Shown: positions 8,040 to 16,205, counted from the first letter of the stretch. The stretch: 64,000 nucleotides of DNA from Parvibaculum lavamentivorans DS-1 (GCF_000017565.1 NC_009719.1:2215001-2279000); one strand, 5' to 3'. Notes: a model not told the origin generated them from the sequence alone. Made by a program: numbers and translations.

Positions 8040-9824
8040 GTGTCCGGGGTGAAATCGGTGGAAGATGAGGAGTTGCAGCGTGCGGCATCCGCGCGGCAGC
8101 CCGGTTCTGTCCGCCCCGATATCGCCATGGCGCTCGACGCCGTCTACGCCTATGCAACGGACCCCGACAATTGGGAGGAAATGACCTCCCTGCTCGACGG
8201 CATCGGCGCCGGCGGCGACGACGAAAATATCGGCGCGCTGATGGACGATGTTCGTGTGCATCTTGGCCGCGCGGAAGAACTTGCGCGCCGCCTTCACGAG
8301 ACGCCGCCGGAAGACCGCGCCTCCAGCTACTGCCACATGATCCTGGGACGCGATCTCCGCATCGCCGATCTTTCCGAGGCCGCGCGCGTCATGCTCGGCC
8401 CGCTTTGCAAGCCGCTCCATAGCGGCGAGCGCCTCGTTTTCAACGATCCGGAAAACGCCGCTCGGTTTCGCGCGCTTGCCGCCTCGGTCGCGGAAGGAGC
8501 GGCCGGGCCCGCGCTGCTGCGTCTCGTGCTTGAGGATGGCGAGGAGGCTGTGCTCGGCTATATCGTCGCCGAGGCGAACCTGCCCGAGCCGCTTCGCCGC
8601 CGGCTTTCCCTTCCGCCGGAAGCGCGCAAGGGCGCCATCGCCTTTGTTGCGCCGGACCGCGACGCCGCGGCCGATGCGAGCCGCATGTACCGCGAAACCT
8701 TCGGCCTCACACCGGCCGAAGCCCGCCTCGCCGCGCGGCTGAAGGATGGGCTCTCTCTGAAGGAGGCGGCCGCCGAGCTCGGCATTTCCGTCAACACCGC
8801 GCGCAATCAGATTCGCAGCGTCTTCGAGAAGCTCGGCGTCAACCGTCAGAGCGATCTCATCCGTCATCTGACGGAATTGTCGCAGCTCGCGTCCTATATC
8901 CGCACCGCAAGCGGCGGCATCGCCGATCATTTCGAGCCGTCCGCGCCTGGCGAAGTGCCGCTCGATTTCGTGACGCTGCCGGATGGCCGCAAGCTCGCTT
9001 ACCGCGATTACGGCCCAAAGGGCGGCGTGCCGGTGGTCATGTTCCCGAGTTCCGTCAGCAGTTCCTATCTCTGGCCGGTCGAGACGCAGCAGGCGGTGAG
9101 CCACGGCGTCCGGCTCATCGCCGTCGAACGGCCGGGCACGGGTGCCTCCACCGCCGATCCCGATCTCACTTTTGAAAGCTTCGCGCGGGACTTCGCCTTC
9201 TTCGTGGACGAAATCGGTCTGGAGCGTTTCCGTCTCGTCGCGCGGTCTTCGGCATCGCCTTTCGCGCTCGCCGCCGCCGCGCATCTCGGCGCCCGCGTCC
9301 AGCTTCTGATGCTCACCTCGCCGCGCCTCGGCGTTCCCGAAGGCAGCCGCACAAAGCCGCTCGGCATGCTCGGCGCCTTCTTCAACAATCTGCGCCGCTA
9401 TCCCTGGCTCCTCGATTCCACGCTCTATATTCTCCGGGCGAAGATGTCGCGCGCCTTCATCCGGCCGCTCGTTCTCAAATTCTTCGAGCAATCGCCCGCC
9501 GATGTGGCGTTCATCCGTGCAACGCCCAGCCTCCACGAGGCAATGGTCCGCGCCACCATGGAAACGGTGGCGCATACCTATGCAGGCCTTCTTCGTGAAT
9601 CGCAGCTTTATCTCGACGGCGTTTCGCTCGATCTCGCGGGCATCACGGCGCCCATCATCGTCTGGCATGGCGAAGAGGATGGTGTGGTGCCGCTTGACGA
9701 GTTGCGCCGCCGCCTGAAGGAAGTCGGCCTTGAGCCGGACGAGATGCGCGTTTTCCCCGGCGCCGGTCACTGTTTCATCAACAAGCACTACCCGGAGATC
9801 TTCGAGCGCCTGATCCGGGGTTGA
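8040..9824 (+). CDS. LuxR-type HTH / alpha-beta-hydrolase fusion regulator (copy 2)
   Basis: A 594-residue paralogue of the preceding gene, with the same order: N-terminal region (DAVYAYATDPDNWEEM, as in copy 1), LuxR HTH (LTPAEARLAARLKDGL, GISVNTARNQIRS, LGVNRQSDLIRHLTEL) and a C-terminal alpha/beta hydrolase. The elbow reads A401-R-S-S-A, keeping a Ser at the nucleophile position but losing the flanking glycines. Late Asp (WHGEEDGVVP) and His (GAGHCFIN) remain. GTG 8040 was chosen by analogy with copy 1; GTG 8049 and an upstream start at 7989 are alternatives. The pair looks like a tandem duplication. Confidence 0.86.
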   Translation: MSGVKSVEDEELQRAASARQPGSVRPDIAMALDAVYAYATDPDNWEEMTSLLDGIGAGGDDENIGALMDDVRVHLGRAEELARRLHETPPEDRASSYCHMILGRDLRIADLSEAARVMLGPLCKPLHSGERLVFNDPENAARFRALAASVAEGAAGPALLRLVLEDGEEAVLGYIVAEANLPEPLRRRLSLPPEARKGAIAFVAPDRDAAADASRMYRETFGLTPAEARLAARLKDGLSLKEAAAELGISVNTARNQIRSVFEKLGVNRQSDLIRHLTELSQLASYIRTASGGIADHFEPSAPGEVPLDFVTLPDGRKLAYRDYGPKGGVPVVMFPSSVSSSYLWPVETQQAVSHGVRLIAVERPGTGASTADPDLTFESFARDFAFFVDEIGLERFRLVARSSASPFALAAAAHLGARVQLLMLTSPRLGVPEGSRTKPLGMLGAFFNNLRRYPWLLDSTLYILRAKMSRAFIRPLVLKFFEQSPADVAFIRATPSLHEAMVRATMETVAHTYAGLLRESQLYLDGVSLDLAGITAPIIVWHGEEDGVVPLDELRRRLKEVGLEPDEMRVFPGAGHCFINKHYPEIFERLIRG

Positions 9825-9939
9825 GGGATTTTTCGCCGCTTGGTGCGTTTGCACTATTCAGACGGCCGATCCCGCCCGCTACGACTCCTTTCAAGACCCG
9901 GACATGGGGTGCCGGGCTGCTTGAAAAGGGGAACATCCG

Positions 9940-10536
9940 ATGAAGAAGATCGCCGCGGGCGCCGTATTCGCCGCCGCACTCATGCTGTCTGCCTGCCAGA
10001 CAACGGGCGCGGGCGGGCAGGCCGCGATACCGGGCGCCTATGTCCCGACGCCGCAGGAGCAGGCCATCCAGCAGGCCGCTATCGCCCAGGCGGGCGCAGC
10101 GGGCGCTTTCAACTACAATGCCGCGCAGGCGGCCGCCGGCGGGGCGCTTGCCAACCAGGCGGTGGCCGGTGCCGTCGGGCAAGGTCTTGCCGCCGCTATC
10201 GCGACGCCGGGCGCCAATGCGCCGATCGCCGCCTCCCAGCCGGATGACGGCCAGAAGAGCTGTGCGCAGCTCGCCGCCGAAATGGCAAGCATGAACGAAA
10301 TCGTCGCCAAGGCCGACAACACCGCCACCACCTCGCAGGTTGCGAGCATCGGCATCGGCCTTGCCCAGACCTTCGGCGGCTATTTTGGCGGTGGCGCCGC
10401 CGTCAATGCGATTCAGGCCAGTTCCGCTGTCGATTCGGCAAACCAGCAGCAGCGTCAGGCCGCGCAGGTACAGAGCCAGCAGGCGCAGGTCCGCATGCAG
10501 GTGCTGGCGGGCATAGCGGCCGGCAAGGGCTGCTAG
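9940..10536 (+). CDS. Alanine/glutamine-rich lipoprotein
   Basis: A 198-residue protein with a clear lipoprotein signal: MKKIAAGAVFAAALMLSACQ, lipobox LSAC with the modified Cys at residue 19. The mature part is rich in Ala, Gln and Gly, with an apolar glycine-alanine stretch (about residues 63-95) and a Gln-rich C-terminal helix (QQQRQAAQVQSQQAQV). No enzyme motif is seen. It is likely tethered to a membrane in the periplasm with unknown function. A strong hairpin terminator follows about 100 bp downstream. Confidence 0.8.
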   Translation: MKKIAAGAVFAAALMLSACQTTGAGGQAAIPGAYVPTPQEQAIQQAAIAQAGAAGAFNYNAAQAAAGGALANQAVAGAVGQGLAAAIATPGANAPIAASQPDDGQKSCAQLAAEMASMNEIVAKADNTATTSQVASIGIGLAQTFGGYFGGGAAVNAIQASSAVDSANQQQRQAAQVQSQQAQVRMQVLAGIAAGKGC

Positions 10537-10633
10537 GGCGCGCCCGGTTCCCGCAAGAGACGTTTCCATCGGGCATTCCGCTGGCTGTCTCAGGCGTTCA
10601 CCCGGACGCACACCCCTAGGCTGTCAGCGGATA

Positions 10634-10667
10634 ACGGGGGAGCCCGCAAGGCTCCCCCGTGCTAGTT
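10634..10667 (+). terminator. Strong GC-rich hairpin terminator
   Basis: Perfect 11-bp stem: ACGGGGGAGCC (10634-10644), loop CGCAA, GGCTCCCCCGT (10650-10660), followed by a weak T tract. It lies between the lipoprotein and acetyltransferase genes. Confidence 0.7.
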
Positions 10668-10697
10668 TCGCCCCGGCAAAAAAATGGGAGCGAACTC

Positions 10698-11333
10698 ATG
10701 ACGGTCATGAATGCCGATACGATCGTGCTGGCAGAGGCAGGGCCCGGCGAACCGGATCTCGCCGCCCGGCTCATCTACGACACCGGCTCCTATGTTTTCG
10801 ATTGTCTCTATGACCGGGACTTCGAAGCCTTCCTGAAAATCACCGGGTTTCAATGGCAGCAGCAGGGCGGTGCCTTCTCCCATGTTCACGCCAGGGCGGC
10901 GCTCCATGATGGAAATCTCGCAGGCATCGCGCTCGGTTTCCCGCAAAGCCTCTATGAGCAGGAATTCGGCACGGCCATGATCGCGATGGCGGAAAAGGCG
11001 GGGCCGGACCTCATCGCCCATCTCCCTTCCGTTGCGGGCCATATCCCATGGCTCTTTCCCGATGTGCCGGACGATGCCTGGTATCTGCTTTTTCTCTCCG
11101 CCCATCCGCAAGCGCGCGGGCGGGGCATCGGCGAGAAGCTTCTGGTCGATTGCTATGAGCGGGCACGCAAGGCTGGCTGCGCCTCGCTCCATCTCGATGT
11201 TGCCTCGGTCAATCCGGCACTGCGCTTCTATGAGCGCATGGGGCTGGAGAGGCTGGTGGAAAGCGCCGTGCCGAAAATCGCGGCCTCACACGGCGTGCCT
11301 TCCCATATCCGAATGGTGAAACATCTCGTCTGA
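10698..11333 (+). CDS. GNAT family N-acetyltransferase
   Basis: A 211-residue GNAT protein. The acetyl-CoA pyrophosphate-binding loop is visible as HPQARGRGIGEKLL (Q/RxxGxG/A), followed by ASLHLDVASVNPALRFYERMGLERL, the usual beta5-helix4 end. It transfers an acetyl group from acetyl-CoA to an amine; the substrate is unknown. The ATG at 10698 was chosen because GGGAGCG sits 7 nt upstream; starts at 10659 or 10707 are alternatives. The preceding hairpin isolates it from the lipoprotein gene, and it converges on the fixK-like gene. Confidence 0.85.
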   Translation: MTVMNADTIVLAEAGPGEPDLAARLIYDTGSYVFDCLYDRDFEAFLKITGFQWQQQGGAFSHVHARAALHDGNLAGIALGFPQSLYEQEFGTAMIAMAEKAGPDLIAHLPSVAGHIPWLFPDVPDDAWYLLFLSAHPQARGRGIGEKLLVDCYERARKAGCASLHLDVASVNPALRFYERMGLERLVESAVPKIAASHGVPSHIRMVKHLV

Positions 11334-11353
11334 TGCGGCGGGTGGAAAGTAAG

Positions 11354-12082
11354 TCAGGCTTCACCCAATGCCATGGCCCGAAGGAGGCCGGCATTCTTCA
11401 CGATGATTGCGCGTTTGCTCGGCGCCGAGATGACGCCGGCGCGCTTCAGGTCGCTCAGTGCGCGGCATACCGTTTCGATGGTCAGGCCGAGATAGTCAGC
11501 TATGTCCTGCCGTCCCATCGGCAGATCCAGCCGGTCGCCCGTCCTGCCCGCGCAGCCCTGACGCTCCAGCATCATGAGCAGGAACGAGGACACGCGCTCC
11601 TTGACGGTCTGGCGGCCGAGCATGAACAGATGGTTCCGGGCATCGGAAAGACCGCGATAGAGAAGGGCCATCAATTGATCGCGAAGATCCGGCGACGTTT
11701 GTCCGAGACAGTCGATTTGTCCGGAAGAATAGCGGACGAGGATCGTGTCGTTCACGGCCTCGGCGGTCAGCGTATAATCGTCCGGCGAGGCGAAGCCGAA
11801 GAAGTCCCCCGCAAGGCAGAAATCCGAGATCTGACGGCGGCCGTCGGAAAAGATCTTGCACAGCCGCACCGCCCCGCTCACCACCCGGTAGGAGAACAGA
11901 GCGCGTTCGCCCTCGCTGTATATCGTCTGGTTGCGTTCGAACTTCAGTGTCGTGTCGCTGCTCCGCAGCAGAGAGATGTTCCCCCGGCCGTCAGCCTCCG
12001 GCCTCTGGCGCGCGGCTGGTGCCCCGGCGGCGTAGCGGTGGATGGACCGTGGAGAAACAGCTTGGATGGCGGTGATAGACAT
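11354..12082 (-). CDS. Crp/Fnr family regulator, FixK-like
   Basis: A 242-residue Crp/Fnr regulator: cyclic-nucleotide-like beta barrel (about 35-140), dimer helix and C-terminal HTH (about 191-212, RQDIADYLGLTIETVCRAL). It lacks the N-terminal cysteine cluster of FNR, so it does not sense oxygen through FeS and fits the FixK subgroup. The E203-xx-C-R207 recognition pattern suits TTGA-type boxes. Cys206 sits where Bradyrhizobium FixK2 has its redox-sensitive Cys (known for that family; inference here). The start at 12082 is set by AGGAGGGG 6 nt upstream. It is the likely output of the FixLJ genes encoded just upstream on the same strand. Confidence 0.88.
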   Translation of the reverse strand: MSITAIQAVSPRSIHRYAAGAPAARQRPEADGRGNISLLRSSDTTLKFERNQTIYSEGERALFSYRVVSGAVRLCKIFSDGRRQISDFCLAGDFFGFASPDDYTLTAEAVNDTILVRYSSGQIDCLGQTSPDLRDQLMALLYRGLSDARNHLFMLGRQTVKERVSSFLLMMLERQGCAGRTGDRLDLPMGRQDIADYLGLTIETVCRALSDLKRAGVISAPSKRAIIVKNAGLLRAMALGEA

Positions 12083-12164
12083 TCGGAACCCCTCCTGCAT
12101 CGCGTCCGGCCTGGCGGCCTCTGCCTTCTGCCATGAGGAAATCCTGTCACGCCTGAACCACGTG

Positions 12165-12186
12165 CAAAATCCGTAGATACACTTAG
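12165..12186 (-). promoter_or_regulatory. FixJ-box-like site upstream of the fixK-like gene
   Basis: Reading the minus strand, CTAAGTGTATCTACGGATT resembles, with one extra base, the site at 12674-12691 upstream of the receiver gene (CTAGGTAAACTACGTATT). It lies about 85-100 bp before the fixK-like start. It matches the remembered rhizobial FixJ consensus less well than the other copy. Confidence 0.4.
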
Positions 12187-12204
12187 AGGCCGTTTGCGGC
12201 GGGA

Positions 12205-12609
12205 TCAGTCCAGGGCCTTGCCGCGGAGAGTGCGGCCGATCTCCCGCTTCAGGTCATCCTCGTTTACCGGCTTCTCAAGCAGCGCACATGCGCCAGCCTG
12301 CATCACGCGGTTCCGCAACACGGCGTCGGCGCGGCCGGTGAAAACGATCACGGGGAGAAGATTTTCCATCTCCTTCAGCCGTTCCAGCAATTCGACGCCA
12401 TTCATGCCCGGCATATGCAGATCGAGCAAAAGACAGCCATGGATGCTTCCTTTTGCGCGAAGGTCGTCGTCGTTATCGCTCAGAAAATGAAGCGCCGAGG
12501 AATAGTCCCGCACGGTCAGGCCATGCGATTCCAGCAGCGCGCGCATGGAATCGCGCACAGCATCGTCGTCGTCGACTACATAGATTGTCGCGGTCTGAAA
12601 ACTCTTCAC
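12205..12609 (-). CDS. Stand-alone receiver-domain response regulator
   Basis: A 134-residue protein made of one CheY-like receiver: acidic pocket VVDDDD (residues 11-16), phospho-acceptor Asp63 in LLLDLHMPGMNG, the Thr of VFTGRAD and the Lys of LEKPVNEDD. There is no output domain. It sits between fixJ and the fixK-like gene on the same strand and has a FixJ-like box in front. It could act as a phosphate sink, feedback modulator or phosphorelay partner of FixL; all of these are inferences from position. Confidence 0.88.
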   Translation of the reverse strand: MKSFQTATIYVVDDDDAVRDSMRALLESHGLTVRDYSSALHFLSDNDDDLRAKGSIHGCLLLDLHMPGMNGVELLERLKEMENLLPVIVFTGRADAVLRNRVMQAGACALLEKPVNEDDLKREIGRTLRGKALD

Positions 12610-12673
12610 TGCCGCCTCCGTGGCGACGAACCTTGCCCACGGAGAGAATAGAGAGGCGGCACGCGGTGCCCAA

Positions 12674-12691
12674 TACGTAGTTTACCTAGGT
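12674..12691 (-). promoter_or_regulatory. FixJ-box-like site overlapping the fixJ stop codon
   Basis: On the minus strand the site reads CTAGGTAAACTACGTATT. Its core GGTAAACTACG fits the core of the Sinorhizobium FixJ consensus (as remembered: RGNAAMCTACN). It lies about 65 bp before the receiver gene start and spans the fixJ stop, so the receiver gene probably has its own FixJ-responsive promoter. Confidence 0.5.
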
Positions 12692-13326
12692 CCGGCCTGC
12701 CTGGCATTGCCTGCCAGGCGCACACCGGCTTCAAGCGCCATGCGCACGAGGTCGGAGAGTGTTCTTGCCTGCATCTTCTCCATGAGGTTCGCGCGATGCA
12801 CCTCGACGGTCCGGGGCGATATGTCGAGGTCATAGGCGATCATCTTGTTCGCCTTGCCGGCGACCAGATGTTCCAGCACTTCCCTTTCGCGCTGGGTGAG
12901 GCCGGCGACGCGGTGCTTGGCCGCTTTGGCAAAGCCGGCATCGTCGCGCTGCTGGCGGCCGGCTTCCAGCGCGCGGGCCACGCTGTCGAGCAACAGCTCG
13001 TCGTTGAACGGCTTTTCGATGAAATCGACCGCGCCTGCTTTCATCGCGCGCACGGCAAGCGGCACGTCGGCATGGCCTGTCATCACGATCACCGGCAGTG
13101 CGATCTGGCGGCGGACCATTTCTTCCTGAAGTTCGAGCCCGTCCATATCCGGCATTCTTATGTCGACGACGAGGCAGCCCGGCCGCTCCGTTGCCCGGGA
13201 TGCCAGGAAGGAAGCAGCCGAATCGAAGTTCTCGACGCGAAAGGAGGCGGATTCCAGCAGCGCGCTGACCGAGTCGCGCACGGCGGCGTCGTCATCGACG
13301 ACAAAGACTGTTTCATCCGTCTTCAT
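12682..13326 (-). CDS. fixJ: FixJ-type response regulator
   Basis: A 214-residue two-domain regulator. The receiver (1-120) has acidic pocket DDD11-13, Asp55 in LVVDIRMPDMDG, Thr in VMTGHAD and Lys in IEKPF. The C-terminal LuxR/FixJ HTH (about 143-200) reads GLTQREREVLEHLVAGKANK, DISPRTVEVHRANLMEKM. It is the cognate partner of the sensor kinase encoded just before it (4-bp overlap). In related bacteria FixJ~P switches on fixK under low oxygen; FixJ-like boxes in front of the next two genes support the same wiring here. Confidence 0.93.
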   Translation of the reverse strand: MKTDETVFVVDDDAAVRDSVSALLESASFRVENFDSAASFLASRATERPGCLVVDIRMPDMDGLELQEEMVRRQIALPVIVMTGHADVPLAVRAMKAGAVDFIEKPFNDELLLDSVARALEAGRQQRDDAGFAKAAKHRVAGLTQREREVLEHLVAGKANKMIAYDLDISPRTVEVHRANLMEKMQARTLSDLVRMALEAGVRLAGNARQAGPR

Positions 13327-14462
13327 AGGTTCTGCGCCGCTGCGGGCAGACGGAAGCGGAAGGTGGTGCCGTCGCTTCCGTCGCGCGCGGCCCAGAGGCG
13401 GCCGCCATGTGCTTTCACGATGGTCTGGCAGATCGAGAGGCCGATGCCCATTCCCTTCTCCTTGGTCGTGACGAAGGGCTGGAACAGCCGGCTCGCCACC
13501 TCTTCCGGCAGTCCTGGTCCGGTATCGGCAAAGGACGCGTAGATATAGCCGGGTTCGTCCGTTCCCGTCTTTATGAGGATTTCGCGCCGCTCGACGCTCT
13601 GCATTGCCTCGACGGCGTTGCGGACGAGATTGACGACGACCTGCTGTATCTGGATACGGTCCATGATGACAGGGGAAATGTTCGGGTCGAAATCGACAGC
13701 GACCTTCACATTGCTGTCCGAGGCGCCGATCAGGGCGAGCGCAATCGCCTCCCTGATCGTCTGGTTCAGGTCTTCCTCGGCGCGGAAGGCTTCCCGTTTC
13801 TCCACGAAATCGCGCAGCCGCCGGATGATCTGGCCGGCGCGGCCGGTCTGCTCGGCGGCCTTGTCGATGAGTTCACGCGCGCGGATTGCAGCCGGATCGT
13901 CGAGCCCCTCGATCGTCCGTGCCGCCGCGCGGACATAATTCATGATGGCGGTGAGCGGCTGGTTCAGCTCATGCGCGAGGGCCGAGGTCATCTGGCCCAT
14001 TTCGTTCGTACGCGAGACGTGGACAAGCTCTTCCTGCACTTCCCGCAGGCGGCCGGCGGCGAAGTGGCGCTCTGATGTGTCGTGAATGATGCCGACGAAG
14101 ATGCGCTGGTTTTCGAAGACGCCCTCTCCCACGGAGAGATACATGGGGAAGGTCGAGCCGTCCTTCATCTGACCCATCACCTCGCGGCCGATGCCGATGA
14201 TCTTGCGGTTGGCGGTTTTGTGATAGGCGCTGAGATAGCCGTCATGCTCGTCGCGGTAAGGCGAGGGCATCAGCATCTTGATGTTGCGGCCGAGAACTTC
14301 CTCCGGTGTATAGCCGAACAGGCGCTCGCAGGCCTGGTTGTAGAGCCGCACATTACCGGCGGCGTCGATGACGATGATGCCATCCACCGCCGTCGCAATC
14401 AGCATGCGGAAAAGCGCCGCGTTCTCCGCGTCCTTGAACGGCATGTCCATGCCGGTATCCAT
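13323..14462 (-). CDS. fixL: FixL oxygen-sensing histidine kinase
   Basis: A 379-residue soluble sensor kinase. The PAS domain (about 14-135) keeps the heme signature: proximal His73 in DEHDGYLSAY and distal Arg93 in KIIGIGR, equivalent to His200 and Arg220 of Bradyrhizobium FixL. The kinase core follows: phospho-His164 in SALAHELNQPL, N box NLVRNAVEAM, G1 DTGPGLPEE and G2 KGMGIGLSI. No membrane segment is seen, unlike Sinorhizobium FixL. It phosphorylates FixJ when oxygen leaves the heme. The genes overlap by 4 bp. No cbb3 oxidase genes lie in this window. Confidence 0.93.
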   Translation of the reverse strand: MDTGMDMPFKDAENAALFRMLIATAVDGIIVIDAAGNVRLYNQACERLFGYTPEEVLGRNIKMLMPSPYRDEHDGYLSAYHKTANRKIIGIGREVMGQMKDGSTFPMYLSVGEGVFENQRIFVGIIHDTSERHFAAGRLREVQEELVHVSRTNEMGQMTSALAHELNQPLTAIMNYVRAAARTIEGLDDPAAIRARELIDKAAEQTGRAGQIIRRLRDFVEKREAFRAEEDLNQTIREAIALALIGASDSNVKVAVDFDPNISPVIMDRIQIQQVVVNLVRNAVEAMQSVERREILIKTGTDEPGYIYASFADTGPGLPEEVASRLFQPFVTTKEKGMGIGLSICQTIVKAHGGRLWAARDGSDGTTFRFRLPAAAQNL

Positions 14463-14550
14463 CGCTCACCGCCCGGTCTTCAAACCCTTCCTCAAGGGTA
14501 CTCCCGGTGACCGGAGCCGCCAACCCATATCGGGTCCGCGGGTGGCGCGT

Positions 14551-14793
14551 TCACTCGGCGGGTGCGTCGGCTCCTTCGGCCAGCAGCACGCCGGCGACGG
14601 CGAGGGGGCAGAGAACGAGAAAGGCGAGGGCGGGCAGCGCCCATGCGGACCCGCCATAGACCGGCAGCAGCGCCGCGCCGCCGGCAATGCCCAGCGCGAC
14701 CCAGAGTGGCACAAGGAGCGGTGCGCCCGGCTTTTCGGCATCGCGTGCCGTGAAAACGAGACCGGGAAGAAAAGCGGTCACGCGCGCATTCAT
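14551..14793 (-). CDS. Small two-helix membrane protein
   Basis: An 80-residue protein starting MNARVTAFLPGL, with two predicted membrane helices (about residues 26-44 and 50-72) and a short acidic tail ending GADAPAE. The start at 14793 is set by GAGGATGAC just upstream. It lies 88 bp before fixL on the same strand, so it may be the first gene of the fix cluster, but no function is recognised. Confidence 0.6.
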   Translation of the reverse strand: MNARVTAFLPGLVFTARDAEKPGAPLLVPLWVALGIAGGAALLPVYGGSAWALPALAFLVLCPLAVAGVLLAEGADAPAE

Positions 14794-14959
14794 GTCATCC
14801 TCCTCAAGCGGCGGGGGCGCCCTTGCCCTCATGAAGGGCAGCCTGCCAGAGAGGCGGGAAGCCTTCATTGATCGAGGTCATGTTCCGCGCGCTTGCATCC
14901 CGCTCCGCCCTCGCTTATCTCGGCCATGGGATTTCCGTCACATCGAGGGCAGGGCGTTC

Positions 14960-15838
14960 ATGACCGTCACCGAAACCGAACCGGGCCGTTTCCGCGCGCG
15001 CATCGCCTCGCTTGTCGGGGCGTCCTGGTTCCAGAATTTCATCACGGCGGTCATCCTCGTCAACGCCGTCACCCTCGGCCTCGAGACCTCCGCCACGGCG
15101 ATGGAAGCGGCCGGCCCCCTCCTCGTCGCCATAGACCGCGTCGCGCTCACGATCTTCGTCATCGAGATCGCGCTGAAGCTCGTCGCCGCGCGGCTCCGCT
15201 TCTTCCGCGACGGCTGGAACGTCTTCGACTTCATCATTGTCGGCATCGCGCTGGTGCCGGCCGCGGGGCCGCTCTCGGTGCTCCGCGCGCTCCGCATCCT
15301 CCGCGTGCTCAGGCTTCTCTCCGTCGTGCCGTCGCTCCGCAAGGTGGTCGCCGCGCTTTTCGGCGCGCTGCCCGGCATGGGCTCGATCATCGCCGTGCTC
15401 TTTCTCGTCTTCTATGTCGGCGCCGTCCTCTCAACCAAGCTTTTCGGCCAGAGCTTCCCGGACTGGTTCGGCACCATCGGCGGCTCGATGTATTCGCTCT
15501 TCCAGATCATGACGCTGGAAAGCTGGTCGATGGGCATCGTGCGCCCGGTGATGGAGGTCTATCCTTACGCCTGGATCTTCTTCGTTCCCTTCATCGTCAT
15601 GACGAGCTTCATGGTGCTGAACCTCTTCATCGCCATCATCGTGAATTCGATGCAGGCGCTGCATGACGAGGAGCAGAACGCCGCCCAGGACGCGCGCGAC
15701 GCCCGCGCCCGCGACGAGCGCGCCGAAATCGAGCGCCGGGCGCATGCCGAGCGCGAGGCGACGGCGGCGGATGTCCGCGCCATGCGCGCGGAGATCGCCG
15801 AGATCAAAAAGCTGCTGGAAGAAAAAGCGGCACGCTGA
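14960..15838 (+). CDS. Voltage-gated sodium channel, NaChBac/NavAb type
   Basis: A 292-residue one-domain cation channel subunit. S1-S4 form a voltage sensor; S4 (about 107-128) carries arginines every third residue (R109, R112, R115, R118). The pore follows with selectivity filter TLESWSM (185-191), the sodium-selective signature of NaChBac and NavAb, then S6 (FMVLNLFIAIIVNSM). The C-terminus (235-292) is a highly charged helix that should form the four-stranded coiled coil. It works as a tetramer in the inner membrane. The start at 14960 fits the family length. Confidence 0.92.
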   Translation: MTVTETEPGRFRARIASLVGASWFQNFITAVILVNAVTLGLETSATAMEAAGPLLVAIDRVALTIFVIEIALKLVAARLRFFRDGWNVFDFIIVGIALVPAAGPLSVLRALRILRVLRLLSVVPSLRKVVAALFGALPGMGSIIAVLFLVFYVGAVLSTKLFGQSFPDWFGTIGGSMYSLFQIMTLESWSMGIVRPVMEVYPYAWIFFVPFIVMTSFMVLNLFIAIIVNSMQALHDEEQNAAQDARDARARDERAEIERRAHAEREATAADVRAMRAEIAEIKKLLEEKAAR

Positions 15839-15869
15839 CGGGCCGGCCTATCTCAGGCCTCTCTCCGCC

Positions 15870-16028
15870 CTATCTCCGGCCTTCCGCCGCCCGCTCCGCC
15901 AGCGCGCGGATATCGCCTTCCCGCACGCCGTCGCGTTTCATCACGATCCGCACGATCGGGTCCGCCAGCATTTCGTCCAGAGACAATTCCCGGCTGAACG
16001 CCTCTCTGAGGGATGTTGAGATGGACAT
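15870..16028 (-). CDS. Small conserved-type helical protein (52 aa)
   Basis: A short gene encoding 52 residues: MSISTSLREAFSRELSLDEM, then a core with ADPIVRIVMKRDGV and a charged C-terminal helix. AGGT lies upstream of the ATG. Promoter elements sit at the right distance: TTGCGA (16120-16125 complement), 17-bp spacer, CATAAC (16097-16102 complement). The -35 is covered by a perfect palindrome. Similar short proteins occur in alphaproteobacteria as hypotheticals (memory), with no known role. It is convergent with the sodium channel gene. Confidence 0.6.
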   Translation of the reverse strand: MSISTSLREAFSRELSLDEMLADPIVRIVMKRDGVREGDIRALAERAAEGRR

Positions 16029-16108
16029 GGGGCTACCTCGCGTGATCGTGACGCCGGCCCTCGCGGAAACATGCCGCCAAAGGGCCGGAGAAGAACGTTA
16101 TGGTCTAG

Positions 16109-16125
16109 TTGCGAATAATTCGCAA
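16109..16125. promoter_or_regulatory. Perfect palindromic operator, Fur-like
   Basis: TTGCGAATAATTCGCAA is an 8-1-8 perfect palindrome of the 7-1-7 type used by Fur-family repressors. It overlaps the predicted -35 of the 52-residue gene. Imperfect relatives occur before the TonB receptor gene (35275-35311). Confidence 0.6.
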
Positions 16126-16205
16126 CAAACAGATGGGAAGCCCCCGCCGGAACGGCAAGAGGCGCGCCCATAAAAAACCGTTTCGGAGGCAAAAAGTTTC
16201 AGCCG

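Noticed and set aside
7911-9854. 647-codon minus-strand open frame opposite the second LuxR fusion gene
   Set aside because: It is an antisense shadow of a high-GC coding region with Arg/Asp/Glu-rich, family-less sequence; the plus strand encodes a clear regulator.
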